A stretch of DNA of 64,000 nt from Rariglobus sp041662485 (GCA_041662485.1 JBAZSJ010000026.1:1-64000), one strand, 5' to 3'; shown: positions 42,741-51,386, counted from the first letter of the stretch. The notes: generated by a model from the sequence alone, not told the origin. Translations and numbers: made by a program.

Positions 42741-43472
42741 TTACTCGTTAAACTCGTCGAAACGCCGGGGGGCCGCCTCGGCCTGAAGCGCGGCGGCCAT
42801 CGCGGGATCAAGCCGGCTTTCACGCACGCGCAGCGCCTGCTCGCGCGATTTCAGCTCCTCCTCGCGCTGCTCCAGCTCGGTTTCCTTCTCCTGGTGGTCC
42901 TGCACCTTCTCGAAAAGCTTGGTTTCGCTTTGCTCGAGAAACGTCTCGCGCACGCGCAACGCCTCCTTGCCCTCCAGCAGCAGGGCCTCCTGGCGGTCGA
43001 GTTCCTCCTTCAGACGCTGAATCGCCGCCTTTTCCTCTTGGGAAAGCGCCGGCCTCGGATGCTTGAGCTTGCTCCGGGCGGCCATCAATTCCTCGCGGGC
43101 CGCGAGAAGCGCCTCGCTCTCCGCCAGCTCACGCTGCCATTCGGCGTTGCGAAAATCCCGCTCGTCCAACGTCAGTTCCCGCTCGGCCAGGCGCGCCTCG
43201 AATTGCTCCAGTGAACTCATCAGCTCGGCCGAACGATGATTGGCCAGACCGTCTCCCACGGCGTCCGCCGCCCGGATCATCGCCACCACCTCGGCGATCT
43301 GACGGCGCGCCTCCTGCGAGGCGTCCGCCACGGCAAAGGGTGAGCGCGTCGCCATCCGAACCGAGGGCGTGGTGCGCCTCGGCAGCGCGAGCAGCGGCGG
43401 GGAGGGACGGCAAGGCGGACGTCCCGGCGGACGGATGAAATTGGAAACTCCCGGACTGTCGGTCATGATCAT
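42741..43472 (-). CDS. Coiled-coil protein of the ParA cassette
   Basis: A 243-residue product. The ATG at 43472 follows GGAGG by eight bases, and its stop/start overlaps the upstream gene as ATGA. The N-terminus ('NFIRPPGRPPCRPSPPLLAL') is proline/arginine-rich and disordered. From about residue 60 to 230 it is a nearly continuous coiled coil rich in Glu/Arg/Leu heptads ('LERE'-type, for example 'ARLAERELTLDERDFRNAE' and 'ETELEQREEELKSREQAL'). A basic disordered N-terminus plus coiled coil is the usual shape of ParA-activating partner proteins such as McdB-like or ParB-like adaptors, which is the basis of the proposed role. I recognise no named family. Confidence 0.75.
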   Translation of the reverse strand: MIMTDSPGVSNFIRPPGRPPCRPSPPLLALPRRTTPSVRMATRSPFAVADASQEARRQIAEVVAMIRAADAVGDGLANHRSAELMSSLEQFEARLAERELTLDERDFRNAEWQRELAESEALLAAREELMAARSKLKHPRPALSQEEKAAIQRLKEELDRQEALLLEGKEALRVRETFLEQSETKLFEKVQDHQEKETELEQREEELKSREQALRVRESRLDPAMAAALQAEAAPRRFDEFNE

Positions 43473-44440
43473 TGTTTTTTCCTCCATTTCATAAGACGGG
43501 CGAACCATCCCGCCGCCACGATCCGCGGCGCTTCTTTCACCAAGGTTTCTTTCAACAAATCCGCGACGACTCCCTCGATCACAGGGTCGTTCAGGACGAC
43601 CGTCAGATGGCGAGGCTCCTCGCCGGCGGAGATCTTCCGCTCCAGTTGCCTGCATTGATCTTTAAACCAATCGCGCAGGATTTCCCCGCGATCCGCGAGC
43701 GCGATGCGAGCGTCCGTGAGCTGGTTTCCCGAGACCTGGAACGCCAGAGTTTTCTCGATTGGCGAAAGAGGCTCGTGCAGTCGTTTACGCAGGGCGGCCC
43801 GCACGGGAAGCGGCTGGGCGCGCACCGCATGCGCCAGCGCCTCGATGATGTGCAGGCCGCGCTCGCCCGGACGAAACGGCAGGTGGCGCGCCAAGGCCTT
43901 CTCATCGATGTTGGAAAGGGCGTTGAGCAGGCTTCTAAAATCGCCGCCCACGATGATGCTTTGCGCCATGCGCTGGGCCAGAAAGGCGAACTCGCGCAAC
44001 GTGGCCACGTTTTCCAACCGGCAAAACGACAGCGTCTCGGGTTCCAGCGCCGTGAGCGCGATGGGGAAATCCTCGGGGATTCCCAGCTTCGCGAGATTTT
44101 TCAGCAGGGGATTCTCCCGGACCGCGGCCTGCTCGCCATGCGAAACCATCTCTCCAAAAGGCGCGTCGAACGCCAGGGTCTCCTTGAGAATTTCGATCAG
44201 GTGGTCCGCCATGCGCGGAGGCTGGCCGGCCAAAGCAAGCCGCTCCTTCACCTCGTCAAATCCAAGATCGATGTAGCTGGCCGGCGTCTCCTCCGCGCCC
44301 TTGATGGGCCAGTCCACGCCTTCCAGATTCTGCGCGAGGCTGCTCAGCGGCGTGTCGATCAGGATGGACGAGGCGAACGCGCCGCGGACTTCGTTCCAAT
44401 CGCGCGCGGTGTATCGGGAGAAGGGAGTTGCGGTCATCAT
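43469..44440 (-). CDS. Unknown helical protein between ParA-like ATPase and coiled-coil protein
   Basis: A 323-residue, largely helical product. Segments include 'ETPASYIDLGFDEVKERLAL', 'LEPETLSFCRLENVATLREF' and 'LTVVLNDPVIEGVVADLLKE'. The C-terminus 'GWFARLMKWRKKQ' is an amphipathic basic helix of the kind that can peripherally bind membrane, as in MinD. It starts 22 bases after the ParA-like gene stop and overlaps the coiled-coil gene by four bases, so all three are translated from one message. No enzymatic motif is visible. Two start codons (44440 and 44437) are adjacent. I cannot assign a family. Confidence 0.75.
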   Translation of the reverse strand: MMTATPFSRYTARDWNEVRGAFASSILIDTPLSSLAQNLEGVDWPIKGAEETPASYIDLGFDEVKERLALAGQPPRMADHLIEILKETLAFDAPFGEMVSHGEQAAVRENPLLKNLAKLGIPEDFPIALTALEPETLSFCRLENVATLREFAFLAQRMAQSIIVGGDFRSLLNALSNIDEKALARHLPFRPGERGLHIIEALAHAVRAQPLPVRAALRKRLHEPLSPIEKTLAFQVSGNQLTDARIALADRGEILRDWFKDQCRQLERKISAGEEPRHLTVVLNDPVIEGVVADLLKETLVKEAPRIVAAGWFARLMKWRKKQ

Positions 44441-44462
44441 GGCGGGAACGGGTTAAAAGTGA

Positions 44463-45353
44463 TCAGGCCGCATGCCGTTCAAGTTCCACCGCGAGTCGGC
44501 GGTAGTCGTTGACGACATTGTCGTGAGTGGGGTCGGTGCCCTCCAAGCCGATCAGGTTCACGGGCAGTCCGAGGGTCACCGCACGCCGCACGACCATCGC
44601 GTCGCGGATCTGCGTCTCGAAGATCTTCGCATGCGGCGCCGCCCGCTTCGCCGTCTTGAATTGGTTCAGACGAAGCTGCATCCGCATCTTCGGCACCTCG
44701 ATGTCCGTCCCGGTCTTGATCGAGTTGAAGATGATGCCGTGCACCTGCGCGGATGGCCCCATCGACGCCCGGCGAAACCCCGCGGAGAGCTGGTGGAATT
44801 TTCCGAGCTTTTCCACGAGCAGCGTGAAGCCGATGAGGCTCAGCGCGTCGGGATTGGCCGGCACGTAGATCTCGTTGGCGCTGAAAACGCCGCACTGCGA
44901 GGCGCGCAGCAGGTTGGGCGGACAGTCGAACAGCACGTAGTCGTAATCCAGCGAGAGCTCGGCCAGCTGCTCCTGAAACACCAGGTAGGCCGGCTTCTTG
45001 GGATCGCCGACATATTCGTTTTCGAGGTCCACAAGATTGAACGTCGTCGGCAGCAAATCGAGGCCCGGCAGGACCGGCTGGCCGTTCTTGTCCTCGACCA
45101 CATCCTTCACGACAAGGTCTCGCAGACTCACGCCGCCCGGCTCGAAGAAAGAATAGACCGATCCCTTGCCCTCGGCGTTGAGCTTGTTCCAGCGCTCCAA
45201 GCGCATCAGCCAGATGCTGCTGTTCGACTGCGTGTCGAAATCGCACAGGAGAACCCGCCGCCCCAGCTTGGCCAGACACGACGCCGTGTTGACGATCAAA
45301 GAGGTCTTCCCGACCCCACCCTTGTAATTGATAAAGCAAATTTTTCGGGCCAT
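44463..45353 (-). CDS. ParA/MinD-superfamily ATPase
   Basis: A 296-residue product from ATG 45353 ('MARKICFINYKGGVGKTSLI'). The deviant Walker A motif is KGGVGKTS with the signature lysine; Walker A' is 'RVLLCDFDTQSNSS' and Walker B is 'DYVLFDCPPNLLRASQ'. These define the ParA family, which makes ATP-dependent dimers that bind DNA non-specifically and move cargo. There is no N-terminal DNA-binding helix-turn-helix as in type Ia plasmid ParA. It is not next to a parB gene or visible parS sites, so it is an orphan positioning ATPase, not the chromosomal parABS. It begins a three-gene operon and is divergent from a single-domain response regulator at 45543. Confidence 0.92.
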   Translation of the reverse strand: MARKICFINYKGGVGKTSLIVNTASCLAKLGRRVLLCDFDTQSNSSIWLMRLERWNKLNAEGKGSVYSFFEPGGVSLRDLVVKDVVEDKNGQPVLPGLDLLPTTFNLVDLENEYVGDPKKPAYLVFQEQLAELSLDYDYVLFDCPPNLLRASQCGVFSANEIYVPANPDALSLIGFTLLVEKLGKFHQLSAGFRRASMGPSAQVHGIIFNSIKTGTDIEVPKMRMQLRLNQFKTAKRAAPHAKIFETQIRDAMVVRRAVTLGLPVNLIGLEGTDPTHDNVVNDYRRLAVELERHAA

Positions 45354-45542
45354 GGCGGAGGAGCAGCCGTCTGCTTCTTTCCCGACCATGCCCCCAAAGG
45401 CAACGTGCGCGAGCGCGTATCGCGCCGACGCCCCTTTTCACTCATTTTTCGCAGTGGGCGTATCCAGTTTAAGACTCCACTTGTAACAAAGTTGTAACGC
45501 GGGCGGCACTGGTCCGCCACGGGACGCGGGCAGACTCGCCCC

Positions 45543-45932
45543 GTGACACCTTTGATTCTCAGCGTGGACGACGAGCAGGACGTGACCGATCTGGTGCGCT
45601 TTCACCTGACGCGCGCCGGATGCGAAGTGCTCACCGCCGCCACCGGGCGCGAGGCCATCGAACTCGTGCAGCGCCATCATCCCGATCTCATCCTGCTCGA
45701 CCTGATGCTGCCGGACATCGACGGCTTCGGCGTGTGCGAGATTCTCCGCCGCCAGCCCGACACCGCCGCGATCCCCGTCGTGATCCTCACGGCGTGGGCC
45801 ACGACCGACGCGCGCAGCCTCGGGCTCGACCTCGGTGCGCTCGACTACCTCACAAAGCCGTTCAGTCCACGGGAACTCGTCGAGCGTGTTCAACGCCTGC
45901 TCAGCCTGCGCCAGTCGTCCGCCACGGCCTGA
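45543..45932 (+). CDS. Single-domain response regulator
   Basis: A 129-residue receiver starting at GTG 45543. It shows 'LILSVDDEQDVTDLVRFHLT', the phospho-acceptor Asp in 'DLILLDLMLPDIDGFGVCEI', Thr in 'VVILTAWATTD' and Lys in 'YLTKPFSPREL'. It resembles PhoB/CheY-type receivers without a DNA-binding domain. It is divergent from the ParA-like operon and 45 bases upstream of a Gre-like gene. It may signal through protein contact, possibly to the ParA cassette, but this is only proximity. Confidence 0.92.
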   Translation: MTPLILSVDDEQDVTDLVRFHLTRAGCEVLTAATGREAIELVQRHHPDLILLDLMLPDIDGFGVCEILRRQPDTAAIPVVILTAWATTDARSLGLDLGALDYLTKPFSPRELVERVQRLLSLRQSSATA

Positions 45933-45976
45933 TGGTTTCGCTGGATTCGAGAGTCCGGGCGGCTACATTGGGCCGG

Positions 45977-46456
45977 ATGCCGAAAGCCCCCATCCGCGAC
46001 GCCATTGTCGTCCAGCTCCGCCGCGAACTCGAACTGCAAGCCCGCGCCGCGCACGAATCGCGCGAGGAGGCCACCAGCGTGGAAAACAAGGCGGAGGGCC
46101 AATACGACATGCGCAGCCAGGAAGCCGCCTACCTCGCCGAAGGCCAGGCCCGTTTCGCCGCCGAGATCGCCGAGAGCATATCGATTTATCAAACGCTCGA
46201 CCTCCCCGTGTTTACCGCCGATTCCATCGTCGCCGTGGGAGCGCTCGTCACGCTCGAAGCCAAGGGCCGGCAAAGCGTCTACTTTCTCGGTCCGCGCAAC
46301 GGAGGACTGGAGGCGCGCGTGGGCGATCTCGATTTTGTCGTGGTCACCCCCACCTCCCCGCTTGGGCGCCAGTTGGTCGGGCGCAAACTGGGCGACGCGG
46401 TGCAGCTCCCCGGCCGCGGCGGACCGGTGCCTCACCGCATCGTCAACATCGAGTAA
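45977..46456 (+). CDS. GreA/GreB-family transcript cleavage factor-like protein
   Basis: A 159-residue product from ATG 45977. The N-terminal half is a helical coiled coil ('DAIVVQLRRELELQARAA' to 'GQYDMRSQEAAYLAEGQ') with acidic residues near the tip. The C-terminal half has the FKBP-like Gre domain ('VGALVTLEAKGRQSVYFLG', 'TPTSPLGRQLVGRKLGDAVQ', 'HRIVNIE'). Gre factors enter the RNA polymerase secondary channel and stimulate cleavage of backtracked RNA. This protein keeps the C-terminal 'SPLG..L.GK..GD' motif but the tip differs from standard GreA (D..E), so it may be a modulator and not a cleavage factor. It ends at the repeat 46452-46590. Confidence 0.85.
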   Translation: MPKAPIRDAIVVQLRRELELQARAAHESREEATSVENKAEGQYDMRSQEAAYLAEGQARFAAEIAESISIYQTLDLPVFTADSIVAVGALVTLEAKGRQSVYFLGPRNGGLEARVGDLDFVVVTPTSPLGRQLVGRKLGDAVQLPGRGGPVPHRIVNIE

Positions 46457-46590
46457 GCATCCCTGGGGAAAGCCCCGGGCATTTCCTATGTAGGAGCCCA
46501 TTTATGGGCGATTCGTGGGAGCGAGCTTGCTCGCGATTGCGATCCTCGCGAGCAAGCTCGCTCCCACCTCTCAACCCAACCGAAGCAAAC
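46452..46590. repeat. Composite repeat with REP pair, copy A
   Basis: About 139 bases that match 59631-59769 nearly base for base. The order is AGTAAGCATCC, a CCCGGGG-type hairpin, TTTCC.ATGTAGGAGCCCAT (a small palindrome, TTTATGGGCG), then a REP pair (46515-46567) and a tail CAACC..CGAAGCAA. Both copies start at the stop codon of the preceding gene. The REP arms here are GGGAGCGAGCTTGCTCGC and its inverse around TTGCGATCC. Confidence 0.9.
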
Positions 46591-46639
46591 GTCGCGATAT
46601 TCTACCCGCTACGAAAAACGCATTGGACGCCGGGCCGGC

Positions 46640-48082
46640 TCAGAGCGCGTCGTTGTAAAGCCGTTCGTAGGCGCGCGCGGCCGTCAGCCAGCCGAAGTCG
46701 CGCTTCATGCCGTTGAGTTGGGCAGTCCTCAGGAGATTTGCATTCGCGTGCAGCTTCAGCATCCGTTTCAAACCCTCGGCCACGCCCGCCACGGTGGGTG
46801 CGAAGGTGATGCCCGTTCCCGTTTCCGGATTCGAATCGATGTCGATCACCGTGTCGGCCAGACCGCCCACGCGCGTGACGAGCGGCACGGTGCCGTAGGC
46901 CTGGGAATACATCTGGTTGAGCCCGCAGGGCTCGAAGCGCGACGGCATCAGGAAAAAATCGCTGCCCGCCTCGACGAGATGGCTCATGGCCTCGTCATGA
47001 CGCGAGCAAATCGCCACGCGATCCGGCGCCAGCGCCGACAGCTTGCGCAGTTCGTCCTCAAAGCGTTTTTCGCCGGTGCCGAGCACGATGAAGCGCACGT
47101 TTTCCGTGCGGAAAAACGCCTCGTTGGCCAGCACGAGGTCCAGCCCCTTTTGCTCCGTCAACCGGCACACCATGCCGATGACCGGACCGGGGAACTTGGG
47201 GTCGAAGCCGTTTCGCTTGAGCAGATCGGCGCGACAGGCCGCCTTGCCCGCGAGATTGGCCGCCGAATATGTCGCCGGAATCAGGGCGTCCTTCGCGGGA
47301 TTCCACGTGTCCGTATCGATGCCGTTGATCAACCCCACGATGTCGTCCGCCCGCGTGCCCACCACGCCGTCGAGGCCGCAGCCGAACTCGGGCGTCTGGA
47401 TTTCCCGCGCATAACGCGGGCTCACCGTCGTGACGCGGTCCGCGAACAGGATGCCCGCCTTCATCATGCTCATCTGCCCGTAGAACTCCACGCCATCAAT
47501 GCCCATGAGCTCGTCCGGCAGGTTCGTCCGGTAGAACGACCGCATCGGAAACACGCCTTGGAACGCGATGTTGTGGATGGTGAAGATGGTCTTCATCGCC
47601 AGCGTCGCCTCATGACGCTGCTCCGCGTGGCGAATAAGGAGGGGTAGCAGTCCGCATTGCCAATCGTGGCTGTGCACCACATCCGCGCGGAACTCCAAAA
47701 AGCGCAGCGTCTCGACCACGCCCTTGCAGAAAAAAATAAAGCGATGGTGGTTGTCCTCGTAGTCGCGCTCGGCCGTTCCGTAGGGGAAACGCCGGTCAAA
47801 AAACTCCTCCCGGCACACCAGGTGGACGGTGAGGTTCGGCTTCGGTGAAAACGACTTCACCTCCCCGGTCATGAACGTGTCGCCCATCTCGATGCGCAGC
47901 TTGAGCGTGCGCTTCGCCGCGCTCGTGAGCGGGTGGTCGATCACCGAACGGTAGCCCGGCACGAACACCGCGACTTCATGCCCCAGATCGGCCAGGGTTG
48001 AAGAAAGCGCGCCCACCGCATCCGCCAGTCCCCCTGTTTTCACATAAGGGAACAATTCGCTGGCGACATGGACGATTTTCAT
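46640..48082 (-). CDS. glgA: Glycogen synthase
   Basis: A 480-residue GT5 glycosyltransferase transferring glucose from ADP-glucose to the non-reducing end of glycogen. The N-terminus 'HVASELFPYVKTGGLADAVG' holds the KTGGL ADP-glucose-binding motif. Other blocks are 'VHSHDWQCGLLPLLIR', 'FTIHNIAFQGVFP', 'TVSPRYAREIQTPEFGCGLDG' (read in two parts) and C-terminal 'DFFLMPSRFEPCGLNQMYSQ' with 'YGTVPLVTRVGGLADTV'. Length is standard. Other glycogen genes are not adjacent. It is divergent from rnr. Confidence 0.96.
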   Translation of the reverse strand: MKIVHVASELFPYVKTGGLADAVGALSSTLADLGHEVAVFVPGYRSVIDHPLTSAAKRTLKLRIEMGDTFMTGEVKSFSPKPNLTVHLVCREEFFDRRFPYGTAERDYEDNHHRFIFFCKGVVETLRFLEFRADVVHSHDWQCGLLPLLIRHAEQRHEATLAMKTIFTIHNIAFQGVFPMRSFYRTNLPDELMGIDGVEFYGQMSMMKAGILFADRVTTVSPRYAREIQTPEFGCGLDGVVGTRADDIVGLINGIDTDTWNPAKDALIPATYSAANLAGKAACRADLLKRNGFDPKFPGPVIGMVCRLTEQKGLDLVLANEAFFRTENVRFIVLGTGEKRFEDELRKLSALAPDRVAICSRHDEAMSHLVEAGSDFFLMPSRFEPCGLNQMYSQAYGTVPLVTRVGGLADTVIDIDSNPETGTGITFAPTVAGVAEGLKRMLKLHANANLLRTAQLNGMKRDFGWLTAARAYERLYNDAL

Positions 48083-48164
48083 CGCGCCAACTTAATCAGT
48101 GGCCTTCCCTTATTTCCACTGCAAAAACCCGGTCGCTTCGGGTTTTGCCGCCCCCGTAAAAGGC

Positions 48165-50525
48165 ATGAAATTTCGCGAACGCATCTTCGAAATCCTTCGT
48201 CAGCCGGGTTACCGGCCCGGCACCGTCCTCGACCTTTCCCGCGCCCTCGGCCTCAACAAAAAACAGCGCCCCCAACTCGCCCACGAAATCAAGGGCATGC
48301 TCTCCAAGGGCGATCTCGCCCTTGTCAAAGGCGACCGCATCGCGCTCCCCGGCTCCTCCGCATCGGGCTCGCCCGGAGGCCGGACCTCCCGGTCCGGCTC
48401 GTCCGCCCACCCCGCTACTTTCTCCCCCTCGCGCCAGTCGCGCGACCGCGCGACCGACCGCGACACCGAAACCCTCAACGGCCGCATCATGTTTCGCCAA
48501 GGCGGCTCCGCCTTCGTGATTCCCGCAAAGACCGGCGACGATCCCGACCCCGACGCCATCCAGATTTTCCCCGAGGACACCGGCCTTGCCCTTCACGGCG
48601 ACACCGTCGAGATCGCCGTCAATCCCGGCATCCGCCAGCGCCGCGACGGCAAGGGCACCGAGCGCACCGGCCGCGTCCTCCGCGTCGTCGAACACGCCCG
48701 CACCACCATCGTCGGCAACCTCCAAAAAATCCGCAGCACCTACTACGTCCGCCCCGACGATCCCCGCATCATCCACGACATCGGCGTCGGTGATCCCGCC
48801 ACCGGAAAACTCAAGCCCGCGCCCACGACCGGCGACAAGGTCATCGTCAAACTCGCCCCGTGGACCCAGCGCAACAAGATGATCGAGGGTGAGATCATCG
48901 AACGCCTCGGCAAGACCTTCGAGCCGCGCGCCGAACTCGCCGGCATCTACCACAAGTTCAACCTCGATCCTACCTTCCCCATCGAGGTCGAGCGCGAGGT
49001 CGCCGCCCTCCCTGACTCCGTCCGCCCTCAGGACATCGTCGGCCGCCTCGACTACCGCGAGATCCCCACCTTCACGATCGACCCCGACGACGCCAAGGAC
49101 TTCGACGACGCTCTTTCCATCGAATCCCTCCCCAACGGCGACACCCGCATCGGCGTCCACATCGCCGATGTCTCCGCCTACGTCAAAACCGGCACCGCCC
49201 TAGACAAGGAGGCCCAGCGCCGCGGCAACTCCACTTACCTCGTTGGCACGGTCATCCCGATGCTGCCCGAAAAACTGTCCAACGGCCTCTGCTCCCTCGT
49301 GGAAGCGCAGGACCGGTTGACCAAGGCCACGCTCCTCACCTTCGACCCCAAGGGTCGCCTCAAGCCCGAGGCCACCACCTACGCCAACACCGTCATCCGC
49401 AGCCGCAAGCGCCTCACCTACAAACAGGCCTACGCGCTGCTCTTCGAGAAGAGCCTCGATAAAATCCGCGCCTTTCCGCTTCCGCCCAAACACCAGACCG
49501 GCTCGACCGGACGCGCGCTCAATTCGCTCACCGACGACGAACTCAACGACCTCCAGGCCGGCGTGCGTCTTCTCTGGAAACTCGCCAGCAAGCTCCGTCG
49601 CGACCGCATGACCAACGGCAGTCTCGACCTCGACATGCCCGAGACGAAGGTCTTCGTGGACGCCGAGGGCTACGCCGATCGCCTCGAAAAAATCGAGCAC
49701 GACGAAAGCCACCAGCTCATCGAGGAGTTCATGCTCGCGGCCAACGAAGCCGTCGCCCGCCTCTCGCGCACCAAAAGCCTGCCGTCGCTCTACCGCGTCC
49801 ACGACGAGCCCGACCCAGAAAAACTCGCCGAGCTGCGCGAGTTCCTCGCCACGTTCCATGTCAAAACCGGCGACCTCACCAAGCGCGAAGAAATCGTCCA
49901 GCTCCTGCGCACCCTCGGAAAACATCCGCAGGGCTACACGTTGCGCACCCAGCTCCTCCGCAGCCTGAAAAAAGCCTGCTACCGCGGCACGCCCGACGGC
50001 CACTTCGGCCTCGCGAAAAACGACTACACCCACTTCACGTCGCCCATCCGCCGCTACTCCGACCTCGTCGTCCACCGCGTGCTGGATCAATACCTCATCA
50101 AGTTCGAAGGCTACGCCGCCCCCGCCAACTACCGATTCGACTACACCGCCGCCAAGATGGTGACCCTCGGCGAACACCTGAGCCTCACCGAGATCAACTC
50201 CACCGAGGCCGAGCGCGAGAGTGTGAAGATCAAGCTCCTCGAATTCTTCGAGCGCGAACTCGCCAAGGAAACGAAGACGATCTTCGCCGCCGTGATCACC
50301 GACGTCCGTCCGCACGGCCTTTTCATCGAGCTGACCGAGTCCATGACCTTCGGATTCCTGCCGACCGCCTCGCTGCCCGACGATATCTACAATCCCAACT
50401 CCGCCGTCACCGCCCTCATCGGCCGCCGCACCAAGAAAACCTTCGAACTGGGTGGTAAGGTCGACGTGATCGTGGACAAGGTGGACCGTTTCAAGCGCAT
50501 GATAGACTTCCGCCTCGCGGGTTGA
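48165..50525 (+). CDS. rnr: Ribonuclease R carrying a palindromic-repeat-derived linker
   Basis: A 786-residue 3'-5' exoribonuclease from ATG 48165. The order is an N-terminal winged helix ('FEILRQPGYRPGTVLDLSRA'), cold-shock domains, the RNB catalytic domain with 'TIDPDDAKDFDDALSIESL' (the aspartates that bind magnesium), 'RRGNSTYLVGTVIPMLPEKL', 'LMIEEFM'-type block 'QLIEEFMLAANEAVARLS', 'HFTSPIRRYSDLVVHRVL', and an S1 domain at the C-terminus ('HGLFIELTESMTFGFLP'). Between the winged helix and first cold-shock domain is a Ser/Gly/Arg-rich linker ('GSPGGRTSRSGSSAHPA') encoded by a dispersed palindrome (48380-48397). All catalytic residues are intact. Confidence 0.95.
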   Translation: MKFRERIFEILRQPGYRPGTVLDLSRALGLNKKQRPQLAHEIKGMLSKGDLALVKGDRIALPGSSASGSPGGRTSRSGSSAHPATFSPSRQSRDRATDRDTETLNGRIMFRQGGSAFVIPAKTGDDPDPDAIQIFPEDTGLALHGDTVEIAVNPGIRQRRDGKGTERTGRVLRVVEHARTTIVGNLQKIRSTYYVRPDDPRIIHDIGVGDPATGKLKPAPTTGDKVIVKLAPWTQRNKMIEGEIIERLGKTFEPRAELAGIYHKFNLDPTFPIEVEREVAALPDSVRPQDIVGRLDYREIPTFTIDPDDAKDFDDALSIESLPNGDTRIGVHIADVSAYVKTGTALDKEAQRRGNSTYLVGTVIPMLPEKLSNGLCSLVEAQDRLTKATLLTFDPKGRLKPEATTYANTVIRSRKRLTYKQAYALLFEKSLDKIRAFPLPPKHQTGSTGRALNSLTDDELNDLQAGVRLLWKLASKLRRDRMTNGSLDLDMPETKVFVDAEGYADRLEKIEHDESHQLIEEFMLAANEAVARLSRTKSLPSLYRVHDEPDPEKLAELREFLATFHVKTGDLTKREEIVQLLRTLGKHPQGYTLRTQLLRSLKKACYRGTPDGHFGLAKNDYTHFTSPIRRYSDLVVHRVLDQYLIKFEGYAAPANYRFDYTAAKMVTLGEHLSLTEINSTEAERESVKIKLLEFFERELAKETKTIFAAVITDVRPHGLFIELTESMTFGFLPTASLPDDIYNPNSAVTALIGRRTKKTFELGGKVDVIVDKVDRFKRMIDFRLAG
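48380..48397 (+). repeat. In-frame palindromic repeat inside rnr
   Basis: CCGGACCTCCCGGTCCGG is 18 bases, self-complementary around TCCC, and identical to the intergenic copy at 50573-50590. It also shares its GGACC..GGTCC core with the MITE-like copies 1 and 2. It is translated as part of a flexible linker of RNase R. Confidence 0.85.
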
Positions 50526-50572
50526 AACGAATCGCCGCCGTGTCGTAGACCTGAACTGGTCCGAAATGGAGC

Positions 50573-50590
50573 CCGGACCTCCCGGTCCGG
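50573..50590. repeat. Palindrome identical to the one inside rnr
   Basis: CCGGACCTCCCGGTCCGG lies 48 bases after the rnr stop, in the 171-base gap before the next gene, and could be a transcription stop. The rest of the gap contains no gene that I can support. Confidence 0.7.
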
Positions 50591-50696
50591 TCCGCCCCAG
50601 TTTCCGCCCCCGCAAAAATCGTCCGACGCTTTGCATCTTGACGCCTCACCGTTTCAATCCGGTGCAGTCTCTCAACCCCCAACTTTACCGCCCGCC

Positions 50697-51227
50697 ATGT
50701 CCCACTACGCCTTCGCCCAGACTTTCCGCTCGCTCTACGAAAAGGCCGTCGCCCTCTACGCCCAAGGCCGTCGCGGCGCCGACACCTATTTCACACCCGC
50801 TGAAACCGCCTGGCTTTCCGCCAACGGACTCACCGCGCAATATCTCTACGACTACGCCGAGGATCAGACCAATTACGGCGAACCCGGCTACGACAACGCA
50901 CTCGGCATCGAACTCCTCCGCCGCGATTACTTTCTGAACATCCAGCACGGCAAACCCACCGGCAAGATCGCCGATCCCTCGACCTGGCCGGCCAAGGACG
51001 CCGCCATCAAAGGTGTTGTCTGGCTCCCCCGCATTCTCCCAAAAGCCCGCGCCAAGCTCCTCGGCGAACTTCCTTCGTCCACGATGTATGGCTGCGGCGG
51101 TGACCGCCAATTTTTCATAACCAACGACATCAACCCCGCCGAATTCCTGAACCTCGTCTGGCGAAACTTCGCCAACGATCAGGCCATCATCGACTGGGTC
51201 GTCCGTCGCAGCGCGGCAAACGCCTGA
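50697..51227 (+). CDS. DUF5069-like protein
   Basis: A 176-residue product from ATG 50697 ('MSHYAFAQTFRSLYEKAVAL'). The C-terminal half has 'GVVWLPRILPKARAKLLGEL', 'STMYGCGGDRQFFITNDINP' and 'AEFLNLVWRNFANDQAIIDW', a pattern I associate with DUF5069 (a small helical family common in Planctomycetota and Verrucomicrobiota). Function is unknown. No signal peptide or membrane segment. It appears to be monocistronic and is followed directly by a nested repeat. Confidence 0.75.
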   Translation: MSHYAFAQTFRSLYEKAVALYAQGRRGADTYFTPAETAWLSANGLTAQYLYDYAEDQTNYGEPGYDNALGIELLRRDYFLNIQHGKPTGKIADPSTWPAKDAAIKGVVWLPRILPKARAKLLGELPSSTMYGCGGDRQFFITNDINPAEFLNLVWRNFANDQAIIDWVVRRSAANA

Positions 51228-51235
51228 TTCCGAAA

Positions 51236-51365
51236 GGTAGGGACGGACCGCTGGGCCGTCCGGCTTGAATGTGGGAGCGAGCTTGCTCGCGAGGATCGAA
51301 CATCGCGAGCAAGCTCGCTCCCACGTAGGAACCAATCGCGGCGGTCCCAGCGGTCCCGCCCTACC
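51236..51365. repeat. GGTAGGG palindrome with a REP pair nested inside
   Basis: The outer arms (51236-51261 and 51340-51365) are inverted copies that begin GGTAGGGACGGACCGCTGGG and match the element at 57418-57506. Between them lies a complete REP pair at 51271-51324. The arrangement looks like a REP doublet inserted in a pre-existing GGTAGGG element. Confidence 0.85.
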
Positions 51366-51386
51366 TCGAACAAGAATTCATGACAC

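Noticed and set aside
44463..45353. Chromosomal parABS locus
   Set aside because: No parB gene follows and no parS-like palindrome is visible nearby.
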